A DNA stretch of 64,000 bases. Origin: Puffinus mauretanicus. Lineage: Eukaryota > Chordata > Aves > Procellariiformes > Procellariidae. The translations under genes and the position numbers were made by a program. Shown here one piece after another: positions 24,476 through 35,760 of this stretch. Location: assembly GCA_023333565.1 (NCBI GenBank), contig JAJKFH010002646.1, positions 124,001 to 188,000 of the forward strand, written 5' to 3'. The notes under the pieces were generated by a model. That model saw only the letters and a program-made list of their open reading frames with translations. It was not told the origin of the DNA and searched no databases. Numbering within the stretch: the first letter of the stretch is position 1; each line of letters opens with the position of its first letter.

Positions 24476-27014
24476 ATAAAAGAAGTGATCAGATTGTGAT
24501 AGAGCTGTTGATTCAGCAATGATGTTCACACTGATACTGGAAGCAACAATATCATTTCCTTTGTGGTTTTGCACCTGTTCCAAGGTAAGATGTCTGTTAG
24601 CAAGCAAATATTTTCATTTTACATGTGGATACATGTGATGCTTACGATTTATGAATTCATTATACACAGGTGAGTACACTTATACAATAATTTTTGTATA
24701 CAATAATTTTTATATACAATAATTTTTGTATACCTAGATTTTCATTTAAAGATATACTCAATTTTTTTAAATATCTGTTACAAGGTCTTATAAACTTTGA
24801 CTGAACCTCATTATTTCCCCAGAAGAAGTTGTCCATTGTGTTTATTCACTTAAACTTACTCTTCAACTATTTGTGTAGTTTAATTTTTATTTATTTATAT
24901 ACTTAACCAAAGAAGTCAGCTAGAGCTACATAACACCATAAATGTCAGCCCAAAATGTCTACATTTTGCAGTTACCACCACATTTCTTTTTAAGGTACAG
25001 TAGAGTAACTCTCTCAGGATCTACAGATTTTCTTTTTTGGATGTGTAATGAGCAAACCAACACAAACTAACATCTTCAAAACCAGTTTCAACCTGGCTTA
25101 TTTTTACATGCTTCTTTCATTTTAAATTCAACAAAGTTGAAAAATAATTGAGCGTCCAAGAAGCAGGGCTAATATGGTTTATCGTTTTAATAGTAAAATG
25201 TCATAGTACTGGTGTTCTGCTCCCAAAGGGGCGGTGAGTCATTCAGAGGAAGTGTTGCACATTAAAAAAAAAAGAAATTAAAAATTAAAAAAATACTGGG
25301 TGGCTGTGCCATTCCCTCTTGTGCTACCTAGCCTACACATTGCAAATTGCAGAGGTCAATCAAAGAAATAGGAAAAAAAAATATTGAATTAAAGATTGCT
25401 TCATAAAGATTCATAAAGATTGCTTTATAAAGCCCCTGCCCAGGGAGGGGCAGTTATTAATGCCTTAAAAACAATAATTCTGGCACCCTTAAACAACTGA
25501 GATAGACTTTGTAGCTGATATGTTTTTTCAATATACTTCTTTTGTTTTGTAAATTCCTAGGTCAATTTGCTTAAGGAAAAATAGAAAAAGCAAATTCCAT
25601 CCCACAAACTTATGCTGACAGGTCCTTTACTGTGCAGATCATCAACAAGTTTTAAAGTTAAGCTTTCAATGTGGTATTTTCCTTGTCAACTGCAAAGATG
25701 TTATACTCATTCTTAATTATTGAGTAGACTGAATAAACATTTTCCCTCAAAATAATGCAGGGGTATGAGCAGCTTAGGAAAAAGGCTGCCAATTCTCCAG
25801 CGCTAGTCATACCAGCAAGCCAAAAACTTACAGTGTCCTCCAGAATTTCCAATATAACGTACCTTTCTGCAATCTAGAGACATGTCTGTTAACTGCTACA
25901 GCTCTGCTGGAACTCAAGGTTAGCAATAGTTGAGAGCATGCCCTGTTCTAGTGAAGGTCATTAAAGCCAGAACTTGCTCAACTGACTGAATTATCAGATA
26001 ATTTGATTACACTTTTCTTATTAAATATATGCAAGCAACAATTTTCAGACATTTGTAACTGAACGAAATTGGATAGGTGTGTCACTGAAGGATATGTTCT
26101 TTGCACTGGAGATATCCGTTGCCACGTTCCATACAAAGCACAGATGTGCTAGTACTCCATTTATAGATGTAAGAAATTTAATATTGGGAATAAACATGTT
26201 TTTATCTCTCTTTCTTCTCAGTAATAATGAGCTTACAGGATGAAGAAATGTTTTTATTTTGATTATTTTTTTCCCTGTAACAGTGTACGCTAGAGATCAA
26301 ACACAGAAAATGTCACCTCAGTTCTGGCAAAATAATAAGCAAATCAAAATGCATTCTACTATTTGAAGTGGGACCCTTTATAGCCACTTACCATCTCAAT
26401 TACAGAATATATACTATCATTTGTGTAAGAAAAGAGGAAGTTATAATTATGATTTCATATTTTTTTCAGTTATTGGTGAAATTATTGAAGTTCAACATAA
26501 CAAAATTATTCAACAGCAAAGTGAGAAGCTGGAAGCACTGAAAGGGTTAATATAAAACCCGAAGCTTTGAAGTCAGTTGCATTCTGGAAGAGAAGGTTTA
26601 TTCATCTCACGCATTGCTCCCTCTGTGTTGAATATCCTTTAAATAATGGACATATTTTGGTTTTATGCAGTTTTACCAAAGTTCAACATTAGTTGTAAAA
26701 TGGCCTTTTTCACTGTTGCTAATAACCCTTGAGCATTATGTTTATTGTTGTTGTTTTCTACGTTCTAAGTAGGTTAAGAATCTGATTCAATGATTGGAAT
26801 CTGCCATCCCACATTATACAGAGATGTACCGGTTGAGTTGCCTTTGACTGCAGCAATTTCCAGAAGAGCTTTAATAGTTTTATTGACATCAGAGTATTTA
26901 GGGTTCTGGCAGACACTAGATCTTAAGCTGAAATGCATAGAAGTTTGCCAACTATTTGTTTGTTGATATATTTCTCCCAGCCACCCCTTTTGTTTTTGAA
27001 AATCAAATTGTAGG
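24476..27014. other. AT-rich non-coding interval
   Basis: It contains a 16-bp tandem repeat (24681-24732), a direct repeat of AAAGATTGCTT and related words near 25390-25430, and otherwise nothing recognised. Confidence 0.6.
24681..24732. repeat. 16-bp tandem repeat, about 3.2 copies
   Basis: The unit TATACAATAATTTTTG occurs at 24681 and 24713, with one variant copy ending in A at 24697. Confidence 0.9.
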
Positions 27015-27525
27015 AGTCCTGGTTTCGGCTGGGATAGAGTTAAATTTCTTCCTAGTGCTGTGTTTTGGATTTAGTATGAGAACAATGTTGATAACACACT
27101 GATGTTTTCAGTTGTTGTTAAGTACCCTGCTAGTCAAGGACATGCAGCTCAAGAAAAAAAATAACAAACAAAACAAAACAAGCATTGGGAGGGAGCACAG
27201 CCAGGACAGCTAGCCCAGCTGGCTAATGGGGTATTCCATACCGTGTGATATCATGCTCAGTATATGAATGGTAGACGTGATCCAGGAAGTACCGATCGCT
27301 ACTTGATTATTGGTCAGCGTGGGTGGTGAGCAATTGCATTGTGCATCACTCATTTTGTATATTCTATCATTATCATTATTATTTTCCCTTTTCTGTTCTA
27401 TTAAACTGTCTTTATCTCAACCCATAAGTTTTTTTCACTCTTACCCTTCCGATTCTCTCCCTGTCTCACTGGAGTGAGTGAGCAGCTGCGTGGTATTTGG
27501 CTGCCCGCCAGGTTAAACCACGACA
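27015..27525 (+). mobile_element. 5' LTR of provirus C
   Basis: About 511 bp. The expected first T is A here (AGTCCTGG), and the LTR ends CACGACA. It carries a TATATGAA box near 27261, an ATTAAA polyadenylation signal at 27400-27405, and a GT-rich and pyrimidine-rich end. The CRE-like site seen in other copies is changed to TGATATCA. Confidence 0.93.
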
Positions 27526-27533
27526 GTCCTTTT

Positions 27534-27551
27534 TGGTGCCCAACATGGGGC
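27534..27551 (+). other. Primer-binding site, tRNA-Lys(CUU) type
   Basis: TGGTGCCCAACATGGGGC lies 8 bp after the 5' LTR. It matches the complement of the tRNA-Lys(CUU) 3' end apart from two transitions, both at positions that would be CpG in the original. Arm B has only one of the two. Confidence 0.85.
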
Positions 27552-27637
27552 TCGAAGGGTTGAGATAACAACACATCTGACCCGAAAGGGTTAAAACAAA
27601 TTTGTTATAAGCATTCATTATATCAGTTTAGTACTCG

Positions 27638-28078
27638 ATGTTCACAATGTTGGTTTATTTGCTCTCAGTGTTGTTGGATCTGTGTTTGGAGTTTTGGTAT
27701 GTAGCACCTCACTGGCTGTCTATACTGCTGATTATCAGTTTTTATGTGGGGTTGGTCATCTCTGGGAAATGGATTAAGGTCATTGCTTTGCTATACTGTA
27801 TGACACTGGTTTATGTTATGATAAAATTATTGGTCACGAGCCTGTATTCAGCACTGCCTGTTCTGTCACTCCTGTTCTTCGGGAGCTACCTTTTGGAAAC
27901 TGTTAATAATTACACTTTTTACCTCTTCACCTCGGAGAATGAATTTAGTGGGGAGACAGGATGGGACACTTTCTCCCACTTGTTCACCTTCCCTTCCATA
28001 TCGTCAGAAACTCCTTTTTCTTCTATCCTCTTCATGAAGATGTCCACAATATTCCCTGAGAATTTTGAATATCCTTGA
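27638..28078 (+). CDS. Hydrophobic 146-aa leader ORF between primer-binding site and gag
   Basis: A complete ATG-to-TGA frame lies in the proviral leader about 110 bp after the 5' LTR. The protein has four likely membrane helices by eye (about residues 2-21, 26-43, 46-64 and 69-87), followed by a polar tail rich in Ser, Thr, Phe and Glu. I recognise no known family. It stays open over 438 nt while gag and pol of the same element carry many stops. Arm B has the same region with stops, so it was part of the ancestral element. Met1 or Met4 could start it; Met4 is conserved in arm B. It could be a viral accessory membrane protein, an envelope-like relic moved to the leader, or a chance frame. Confidence 0.5.
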   Translation: MFTMLVYLLSVLLDLCLEFWYVAPHWLSILLIISFYVGLVISGKWIKVIALLYCMTLVYVMIKLLVTSLYSALPVLSLLFFGSYLLETVNNYTFYLFTSENEFSGETGWDTFSHLFTFPSISSETPFSSILFMKMSTIFPENFEYP

Positions 28079-28269
28079 GATGTTCAAACAAGCATGTTCA
28101 TATTGCTATGTCTCCTGAATGCGGTTCAGGCCTTGTTTAGGGTTAAACAACTATTCAGGAATATTGTCCAGAGATCAACCCTCAGCAACAAGAAAAGAGG
28201 GAGGGCAAATGGCGGTGCCTCATCGGGGCGGTAGGAGCAGAGGGTCCTGGGGGCAGTGGGCAGTGGGAG

Positions 28270-28418
28270 ATCAAACCCAGCAACAGACACGGTGGCTGCT
28301 CCAACCCCCACAACAGGCACTGTGGCTACTCAAACCCCAGCAACACTCACTACAGTTACTCCAATCCCCGTGACAAGCACTGCAGCTACCCAAACCCCAG
28401 CAACAGGCACTACAGCTG
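28270..28418 (+). repeat. 30-bp tandem repeat in gag, provirus C (5 units)
   Basis: Five 30-bp units, the first slightly imperfect, encode TPTTGTVATQ-type decapeptides in the gag frame. Confidence 0.85.
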
Positions 28419-29085
28419 AACCAGAGGACCAACCCTTGCTGGTATCTGTAGCCCCTGTACAGAAGAAGAAATCTTTGAAGTGGAAGTCAGGTCATTTAGA
28501 AAGGGATGATGGAAAAGCAGGGCCATCACGAGGAGGGCAGGAGGAGGAGGAAGAACTCATAAATGAGACGGAAACCTCCCGATCCCTATCCCTGAGTGAG
28601 TTGCGAGATATGCGGAGAGATTTCAGCCGTCGTCCAGGCGAGCATATTGTTACCTGGCTGCTCCGATGCTGGGATAATGGGGCCAGTAGCCTGGAATTAG
28701 AGGGGAAAGAAGCCAAACAGCTGGGATCCCTTGCTAGAGAAGGAGGCATTGACAAAGCAATTGTAAAAGAGACGCAGGTCCTCAGCCTCTGGAGGCGACT
28801 GCTGTCAGGCGTGAAGGAAAGGTATCCCTTCAAGGAAGATGTTATATATTGCCCAGGCAAATGGATCGCTATGGAGAGAGGTATCCAGTACCTGAGAGAA
28901 TTAGGCGTGCTGGAGGTAGTTTATAGTGACCTGGACAACGACCAAACGCCCAAAGATCCAGATGAAGTCCAGTGCATGCGACCCATGTGGCAGAAGTTGG
29001 TACAGAGCACACCAGCATCGTATACCAGTTCGTTGGCAGTACTGTGCTGGAAAGAGGAAGAAGCACCAATGGTGAATGACGTGGT

Positions 29086-29089
29086 TAGC
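29086..29089. other. Internal deletion junction (TAGC microhomology) removing gag end and protease
   Basis: Sequence left of the junction matches arm A up to 877 and sequence right of it matches arm A from 2203. Both parent sites carry TAGC. Allowing for the solo LTR in arm A, about 0.8 kb is missing, including the DTG protease active site. The deletion shifts the frame. Confidence 0.88.
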
Positions 29090-30240
29090 TGCCCTGGAGA
29101 CGGAGGAAACTAAACAGCTGTCCACCTTGCCTGGTTTCTCAAAGGACACTTCTGTTGTGGGGTTCCTGAGGGTTGAAGAACAGCAGGTACCAATCGCTAC
29201 CACAACAGTGCACTGGCGAAAATATCGCACCAACCGAGGCTCTCTGATCCCCATCCATGAGCTGATTCATCAACTGGAGAGCCAAGGAGTGATCAGCAAG
29301 ACTCGCCCACGCTTTAACAGTCCCATATGGCCAGTGCAAAAGTCCAATGGAGAGTGGAGACTAACAGTAGAATGCTGTGGCCTGAACGAAGTCACACCAC
29401 CACTGAGTGCTGCCGTGCCGGACATGCTAGAACTCCAATACGAACTGGAGTTAAAGGCAACAAAGTGGTACGCCACAACTGATATCGCTAATGCGTTCTT
29501 CTCAATCCCTTTGGCGGCAGAGTGCAGGCCACAGTTTGCTTTTACTTGGAAGGGCGTCCAGTACGTCTGGAACCGACTGCCTAGGGTGGAAACAAAGTCC
29601 TACCATTTGCCATGGCCTGATCCACACCTCACTGTAACAGGGAGAGGCTCCGGAACACCTGCAATACATTGATGACATCATTGTATGGGGCAACACAGCA
29701 GAAAAAGTTTTTGAGAAAGGGAAGAAAATAATTCAAATTCTTCTGAAGGCCCGTTTTGCCATAAAATAAAATAAGGTCAAGCGACCTGCACAGGAGATCC
29801 AGTTTTCAGGAATAAAATGGCAAGATGGTCGTCGTCAGATGCCAATGGAGGTGATCAACAAAATAACAGCCATGGCCCCACCAATTAGCAAAAAGGAAAC
29901 ACAAGCTTTCTTAGGCGTTGTGGGCTTTTGGAGAATGCATATTCCAGATTACAGCCTGATTATAAGCCCCCTCTATCAAGTGACTCGGAAGAAGAACGAT
30001 TTCAAATGGGGCCCTGAGCAACGACAAGCCTTTGAACAAATTAAACGGGAGATAGTTTATGCAGTAGCCCTTGGGCCAGTCCGGGCAGGACAAGATGTAA
30101 AGAATGTGCTCTACACCGCAGCTGGGGAGAATGGCCCTACCTGGAGCCTGTGACAGAAAGCAGCAGGGGAGACTCGAGGTCGACCCTTAGGGTTCTGGAG
30201 TCGGGGATACAGAGGATCCGAGGCCTGCTACACTCCAACT
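29090..30240 (+). pseudogene. pol: Reverse transcriptase, provirus C (broken)
   Basis: A 198-codon frame (to 29672) carries the protease tail, the pol linker and RT fingers/palm with TDIANAFFSIPL (motif A aspartate). A frameshift follows QYVWNRLP, and the YIDD catalytic box (29665-29676) is in a different frame. A TAA interrupts at about 29767, then 29839-30153 is open through the thumb/connection, ending at TGA 30151-30153, where arm B has TGG. At least three lesions make it inactive. Confidence 0.92.
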
Positions 30241-30990
30241 GAGAAGGCGATATTGGCAGCATATGAAGGGATTCGAGCTGCTTCGGAAGTGGTTGGTACT
30301 GAAGCACAGCTCCTCCTGGCACCCCGACTGCCGGTGCTGGGCTGGATGTTCAAAGGGAGCGTCCCCTCTACACATCATGCAACCGACACTACGTGGAGTA
30401 AGTGGGTCGCACTGATCACACAACGGGCCCGAATAGGAAACCCCAGTCGCCCAGGAATCTTGGAAGTGATCACAAATTGGCCAGAAGGCAAAGATTTTGG
30501 CATATCCCCAGAGGAGGAGGTGACACGTGCTGAAGAGACCCCACTGTATAACAACCTACCAGAAAATGAGAAGCAATATGCCCTGTTCACTGATGGGTCC
30601 TGTCGTATTGTAGGAAAGCATTGTAGGTGGAAAGCTGCTGTATGGAGTCCTATACGCCAAGTTGCAGAAACTGCTGAAGGAGAAGGTGACTCAAGCCAGT
30701 TTGCAGAGGTGAAAGCCATCCAGCTGGCCTTGTATATTGCTGAACGAGAAAAATGCCCAGTATAAAGTCAGTTATCTTTATACTGACTCATGGATGGTGG
30801 CGAATGCCCTGTGGGGGTGGTTGCAGCAGTGGAAGCAGAACAAGACTGACAACGCAGAGGTAAACCCATCTGGGCCGCCGCGTTGTGATAAGATATTGCT
30901 GCCTGGGTAGAGAACCTGGTTGTAAAAGTACGTCATGTAGATGCTCACGTACCCAAGAGTCGGGCCACTGAGGAACATCAAAATAACCAG
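30241..30990 (+). pseudogene. pol: RNase H domain, provirus C (broken)
   Basis: The frame 30253-30765 contains the RNase H first catalytic aspartate in LFTDGS (codon 30592-30594) and the glutamate in QFAEVKAIQLAL. It is then cut by a stop at 30763-30765. The next catalytic block, YTDSW, appears just afterwards (about 30779-30793) in another frame. In retroviruses this domain removes the RNA strand of RNA-DNA hybrids. Confidence 0.88.
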
Positions 30991-31919
30991 CAGGTGGACC
31001 AGGCTGCTAAGATTCAAGTGACTCAGGTGGATCTGGACTGGCAACATAAAAGTGAATTATTTATAGCTCGGTGGGCCCATGACGCCTTGGGCCATCAAGG
31101 AAGAGATGCAACATATAGATGGGCTCGTGACCGAGGTGTGGACTTGACCATGGACGTTATTGCACAGGTTATCCATGAATGTGAAACATGCGCTGCAATC
31201 AAACAAGCCAAGCGAGTAAGGCCTCTTTGGTATGGAGGATGATGGTTGAAATACAAATGTGGGGAGGCCTGGCAGATTGATTATATCACACTCCCACAAA
31301 CCGGCCACGGCAAGAGCTATGTGCTCACCATGGTGGAAGCAATCACAGGTTGGTTAGAAACATATCCTTGCCCCATGCCAGCAACACTATCCTAGGCCTT
31401 GAAAAGCAAGTCGTATGGTGACATGACACCCCAGAAAGAATTGAGTCAGACAATGGGACTCATTTCCAAAACACCCTCATAGACACCTGGGCCAAAGAGC
31501 ATGGCATTGAGTGGGCATATCACATCCCCTACCATGCACCAGCCTCTGGGAAAATCGAACGATACAATGGACTGCTAAAGACTACACTGAGAGCAATGGG
31601 TGGTGGGACATTCAAGCATTGGGACACACATTTAGCAAAAGCCACCTGGTTAGTCAACACTAGGGGATCTGTTAATCGAGCTGGCCCTGCCCAATCAAAA
31701 CCCTTACGTACTGTAGATGGAGATAAAGTCCCTGTCGTGCACATAAGAAATATGCTGGGGAAGACAGTCTGGGTTGCTCCTGCCTCTGGCAAGGGAAAAC
31801 CCATCCGTGGGATTGCTTTTGCTCAAGGACCTGGGTGCACTTGGTGGGTGATGCGAAAGGATGTGCAAGTCCGGTGTGTACCTCAAGGGGATTTGATTTT
31901 GGGTGAAAATAGCCAATGA
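30991..31919 (+). pseudogene. pol: Integrase, provirus C (broken)
   Basis: The amino-terminal zinc-binding HHCC region is present (WAHDALGH and CETC, within 31070-31195). The catalytic triad is visible as D at 31279-31281, D at 31449-31451 (SDNGTHF) and E at 31557-31559 (KIERYNG). The last two are separated by exactly 35 residues, as in retroviral integrases. A TGA at 31240-31242, a TAG at 31393-31395 and a length change between the first two aspartates break the frame. The final part (31596-31919) is open and ends near GENSQ. There is no sign of a downstream env. Confidence 0.92.
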
Positions 31920-32362
31920 ACTGAATTTTATGATGTCAATTGTTATATGATATTGTATATCATTATTTCTATGGTTGCTATCAATGGTATAGCAATGAAA
32001 ATCACCCAGATTAATGAAGAATGAACTAACTCTAATGAAACTGAGCAAAGTGCAACGATGATAAAAACGGACGAGTGCAGCAATACTGAAATGAGAACAG
32101 GCTTCAGGATGCAACGGTCTGACACCACACACCATCTCTCCTGCCCTGAAAGACTTTTTATGACCGATGGAGCCCAAAGTCATGGACTAAATGAACTCAA
32201 TGGATATTTTAGAAGGGTGGCCCATAGACTAAGGGAGTGATATCTCTGTGTGTTTGTGGAGAGAGAGAGAGAGAGAAGAAAGGTGGTGGTGATTAATTGG
32301 AATGTAATGAAAAATGTGAGACTTAGGCATGACGTAAATGATATAGAATAAGGGTTGGATAC
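31920..32362 (+). other. 3' tail of provirus C between integrase and 3' LTR
   Basis: About 440 bp without a substantial ORF. It includes a (GA)n tract (32258-32276) and, just before the LTR, AATAAGGGTTGGATAC, which occupies the polypurine-tract position but is imperfect. No env is present. Whether it was lost or never existed in this family cannot be told from this copy. Confidence 0.75.
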
Positions 32363-32892
32363 TGTCCTGGTTTCATCTGGGATAGAGTTAAATTTCTTCC
32401 TAGTGCTGTGTTTTGGATTTAGTATGAGGAGAATGTTGAGAACACACTGATGTTTTCAGTTGTTGTTAAGTACCCTGCTAGTCAAGGACATTCAGCTCAA
32501 GGGAAAAAAAAAAAAAAACCAACAAAATAAAACAAGCGTTGGGAGGGAGCACAGCCAGGACAGCTAGCCCAGCTGGCCAACGGGGTATTCCATACCATGT
32601 GATGTCATGCTCAGTATATGAATGATAGGCATGTTCCAGGAAGTAGTGATTGCTACTTGGTTATTGGTCAATGCGGGTGGTGAGCAATTGCATTGTGCAT
32701 CACTCATTTTATATATTCTATCATTATCATTATTATTTTCCCTTTTCTGTTCTATTAAACTGTCTTTATCTCAACCCACGAGTTTTTCTCACTCTTACCC
32801 TTCCGATTTTCTCCCCGTCCCACTGGGGGGAGCAGGGGGAGTGAGCGAGCGGCTGCGTGGTATTTGGCTGCCTGCCAGGTTAAACCACTTCA
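32363..32892 (+). mobile_element. 3' LTR of provirus C
   Basis: About 530 bp. It starts TGTCCTGG and ends CACTTCA, against CACGACA in the 5' LTR. It has TGATGTCA (32600-32607), TATATGAA near 32615 and ATTAAA at 32754-32759. It is longer than the 5' LTR because of a longer A-run and extra G-rich sequence near 32825-32838. Confidence 0.93.
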
Positions 32893-33980
32893 GTAGCTTA
32901 GAACTATCCTTGACTACCAAAAACAAAATCATTCCTAACTTTAAGTAGTCATGAAGAAAGCATAGGCAAGCTGTAAGTTACAATCAGTATTGCTAAATAT
33001 TAACTGGATTGAGTAATAAAACCTTGCAAAAGGTTTTATTATTTATATTTCATGTTTGTCCTGTTAGAAGCTGTGGTTTAATATCTCTCAGAACAAATAT
33101 GACCAAATAACAATGTTTAGATTGCTTCTCCACAGGATCTGAATAAGCTGAGCATTCCTTTAAAATAACCACCAGAGATGATAGATGCCCATTTATATAC
33201 TTATCATATATGTTCGTACATATTTATGCTCAGTTAAAATTCAGATGTTCATTAGGCTTTTACACCATGGAATAACAGTAAGAGAGGGTCTAAATTTAAT
33301 GCACACTGAAGATCTTTGTATGTGTCATTAGACAGTAATTCAGGGACATGTATCACTTTCACCTTCACCAACTAATGTCTGTCCCTTGCTCTTTGGCCTT
33401 GTCCCTAATACTTTTCTTGCCATAGTCATTTTGATTACTCTTTAATGGAAAAGGACAATTCTATCCACGGCAGCTTTGGCTGAGGTCATACACAGAGGGT
33501 AAAAGGAAGAATTAACACTCAGAAGTTCTTTACTTTTCAGCACCTCAGCTAAAAGTCTGGGGGGTTCTTATGACTTCTGAAGCAGTCTGTGAAAACACAG
33601 TACAACTGCTTATGATATGCTGTTTACTAAGAGCACTTCCTTAGATGCCAACCTATTTATTTTGGTTGTACTATTCATCTCCATAACACTTTAACATTTT
33701 TATCTCTCATTTATGAAGTAAATGGTTTTCCTTGCAACTCTGGTGTGTGGGGTCAGAGAAAATGGGAGAGAGAAAGTGGCATCTCTCTACTTTTTTTTTT
33801 TTTTTAATAATGAAAGATTCACCTGACATAGACAACTAATTTCAAGAAAGGTTATTCACAGAACTGTGGACCTCTTTTTCCCTTACAGAGTGCTTGTTAC
33901 CAGTTTCATAGCTAAAGCTTGTAGAGATGTGATCTTTAAAACCAGCCATCTCCTTGATGTTTTCTATTAGTTAATTAATA
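32893..33980. other. AT-rich non-coding interval
   Basis: No gene or repeat recognised apart from a T-run near 33791-33806. Confidence 0.6.
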
Positions 33981-34842
33981 CAAAACTGGGAGGGGTGCCT
34001 GATACACCAGAGGGCTGTGCTGCTATCGAGAGGGATGTTGACAGGCTGGAGAAATGGGCTGACAGGAACCTCATGAATTTCAACAAAGGGGAAATGCAAA
34101 GTCTTACACCTGAGGAGGAACAACCCCAGGCCACTATATGCTGGAGGTCAACTGGCTGGAAAGAGCCTTTGCAGAAAAGGACCTAGAGATCCTGATGGAA
34201 CACAAGCCAGCAATGTGCCCTTGTGGCAAAAAAGGCTAATGCTATCCTGGGCTGCGTTAGGAGGAGTTTTGCTGGCAGGTCGAGGGAGGTGATCCTTCCA
34301 CTCTACTCAGTAGTGGTGAGGCCACACCTGGAGTGCTGTGTTCTGTTCTGGATTCCCCAGCACAAGAGAGATATGGACATACTGGACAGAGTCCAATGAA
34401 GGGCCACGAAGATCATGAAGGGACTGGAGCATCTGTCCTATGATGAAAGGCTGAGAGAGCTGGGACAGTTTAGTCTGGAGAAGAGAAGGCTCAGGGGGAG
34501 TCTTATCAATGGATATAAATACCTGAAGGGAGGGTGCAAAGAAGACAGAGCCAGGCTCTTCTCCATGGCACCCAGTGACAGAGGTGATGGGCATAAACTG
34601 AAACACAGAAGGTCCTATCTGAACATCAGGGAACACTTTTTTTTACTCTGAGGGTGACCGAGCACTGGAACAAGTTGCCCAGGGAGGTTGTAGAGTGTCC
34701 ATCCTTGGAGATATTCTAAAGCCATCTGCACATGATCCTGGGTAATCAGCTCTAGGTGACCCTGTTTGATCTGGGGTTGGACCAGATGACCTCCAGAGGT
34801 TCCTTCCAGCCTCAACCATTCTGTGGTTCTGTGATTCTATGA
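33981..34842 (+). mobile_element. CR1 LINE, 5'-truncated, moderately old
   Basis: It begins just after the RT catalytic box (KLGGVPDTPEGCAAIERDVDRLEKW in broken frames) and continues through the ORF2 C-terminus. The 3' UTR ends at TGTGATTCTATGA (34830-34842). Several frameshifts are present (open pieces 33995-34186 and 34415-34651). It is of the same subgroup as the copies at 15012 and 59690. Confidence 0.92.
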
Positions 34843-35269
34843 CTACAAGGCTCCTTGATCAGTTTACTGGATTTGTTATTGCTATAGTAGGGACCCAATT
34901 CTTTCCATGCATTGTATATGGAATTTCAAATGTATATTTACTATGGTGGAGAGTACGTAAGGAAGATCTACTTGCTTACTCTAGTCCTAGAAACTCATGT
35001 TTTTCCACCAAATCGCTGTGATTCCTTCTGACTGGCTATTCTGCTTCTCAGATGTAGTGGACTGGTTACATTCTAACAAAAGGTGTATTCAAGAGCTAAA
35101 TACAAACCATTCCAATGAGGAAAATCAAGTAAGCACAGCATGAAAGACTGTCTTGGAAGGCAGTGACTAAGAGACCTAAAAATCTGAGCATAAGCTTCTA
35201 CTTTAATGTTATGAGGATTAATGAGATTCCTGGATATAGAAAAGTAGGAGTAAGATTTATACACAAGGA
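34843..35269. other. Non-coding interval between CR1 copies
   Basis: Nothing recognised. It may be partly the upstream part of the ancient CR1 relic that follows. Confidence 0.5.
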
Positions 35270-35760
35270 AATGCTCCTACTTTGGTCATTCTGTAGCAAA
35301 GCTATTGTACCCACTGGAATACCATACTGTGTCAAATTGTTATGCCCATTCTTTAAAGGAAATATGGAATATCAGAATGATTTATAAATATTACAAAAGA
35401 AAAGGTCTTTGGACTGGAAAATAAATATTATATAAGTCTTAAAAGTTTGACTTTACCAAAGAGAACTCCAAGAGGTGACTCAATCATTAAACAAAGGAAC
35501 ACATGGTAAAAAATATTAGTGAACAAAGGTTCTTCATGGTTGATGACAAACACGTAATAAGATCCAGGGGCTGAAAACTAAAATTAGACAAACTCAACCT
35601 TGAAATAAGATGTAATTTCCTAGCTGTGAGGTAATTAGATATTAAATATAGTGCTAGAGAGCTGGTGTTACTTTCAACTGAAATCTTCCTAGGAGAGACT
35701 AGATTTCTTTATCGAAGAGTACGTTTTACTCCGGTTTGGGAAATAAAATGTCTAAAGGTG
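35270..35760 (+). mobile_element. Ancient CR1-like LINE relic
   Basis: The order of faint similarities fits the CR1/L3-type ORF2 C-terminus: GGAATACCATACTGTGTC, then GAGGTGACTCAATCATTAAA, then ATAAGATCCAGGGGCTGAAA and AGACAAACTCAACCTTGAAA with ATAAGATGTAATTTCCT, and finally GAAATCTTCCTAGGAGAGAC. Identity is low and no frame survives, so it is far older than the other copies. This rests on remembered consensus structure only. Confidence 0.55.

Larger units (their letters stand above)
28235..29089 (+). pseudogene. gag: gag, provirus C, C-terminally deleted
   Basis: The frame is open from 28235 to 29113 without an ATG; it begins just after a TAG at 28232-28234. It contains five Thr/Pro decapeptides, an acidic stretch, the HIVTWLLRCWDN region and SLWRRLLSGVKERYPF. 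At 29086-29089 it joins the protease tail through a deletion, so the last third of Gag is missing. An ATG with a fair context lies upstream at 28209 in another frame, so an ancestral frame change near the start is possible. No zinc knuckle is present. Confidence 0.75.
27015..32892 (+). mobile_element. ERV provirus C with both LTRs, internally deleted, no env
   Basis: The complete order is 5' LTR, primer-binding site, leader ORF, gag, RT, RNase H, integrase, short 3' tail and 3' LTR. The flanks GTAGG (27010-27014) and GTAGC (32893-32897) look like a 5-bp target duplication with one later change. The two LTRs differ by several percent by eye, including length changes in an A-run and in a G-rich tract, so the insertion is not recent. 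There is no room for env: only about 440 bp separate integrase from the 3' LTR. It serves here as the reference for the fragments in the inverted pair. Confidence 0.93.

Noticed and set aside
28119..28373. 84-codon ORF overlapping the start of gag
   Set aside because: It is a shifted frame over the gag repeat. Its ATG at 28209 could be a former gag start, but the frame itself is not conserved as protein in arm B.
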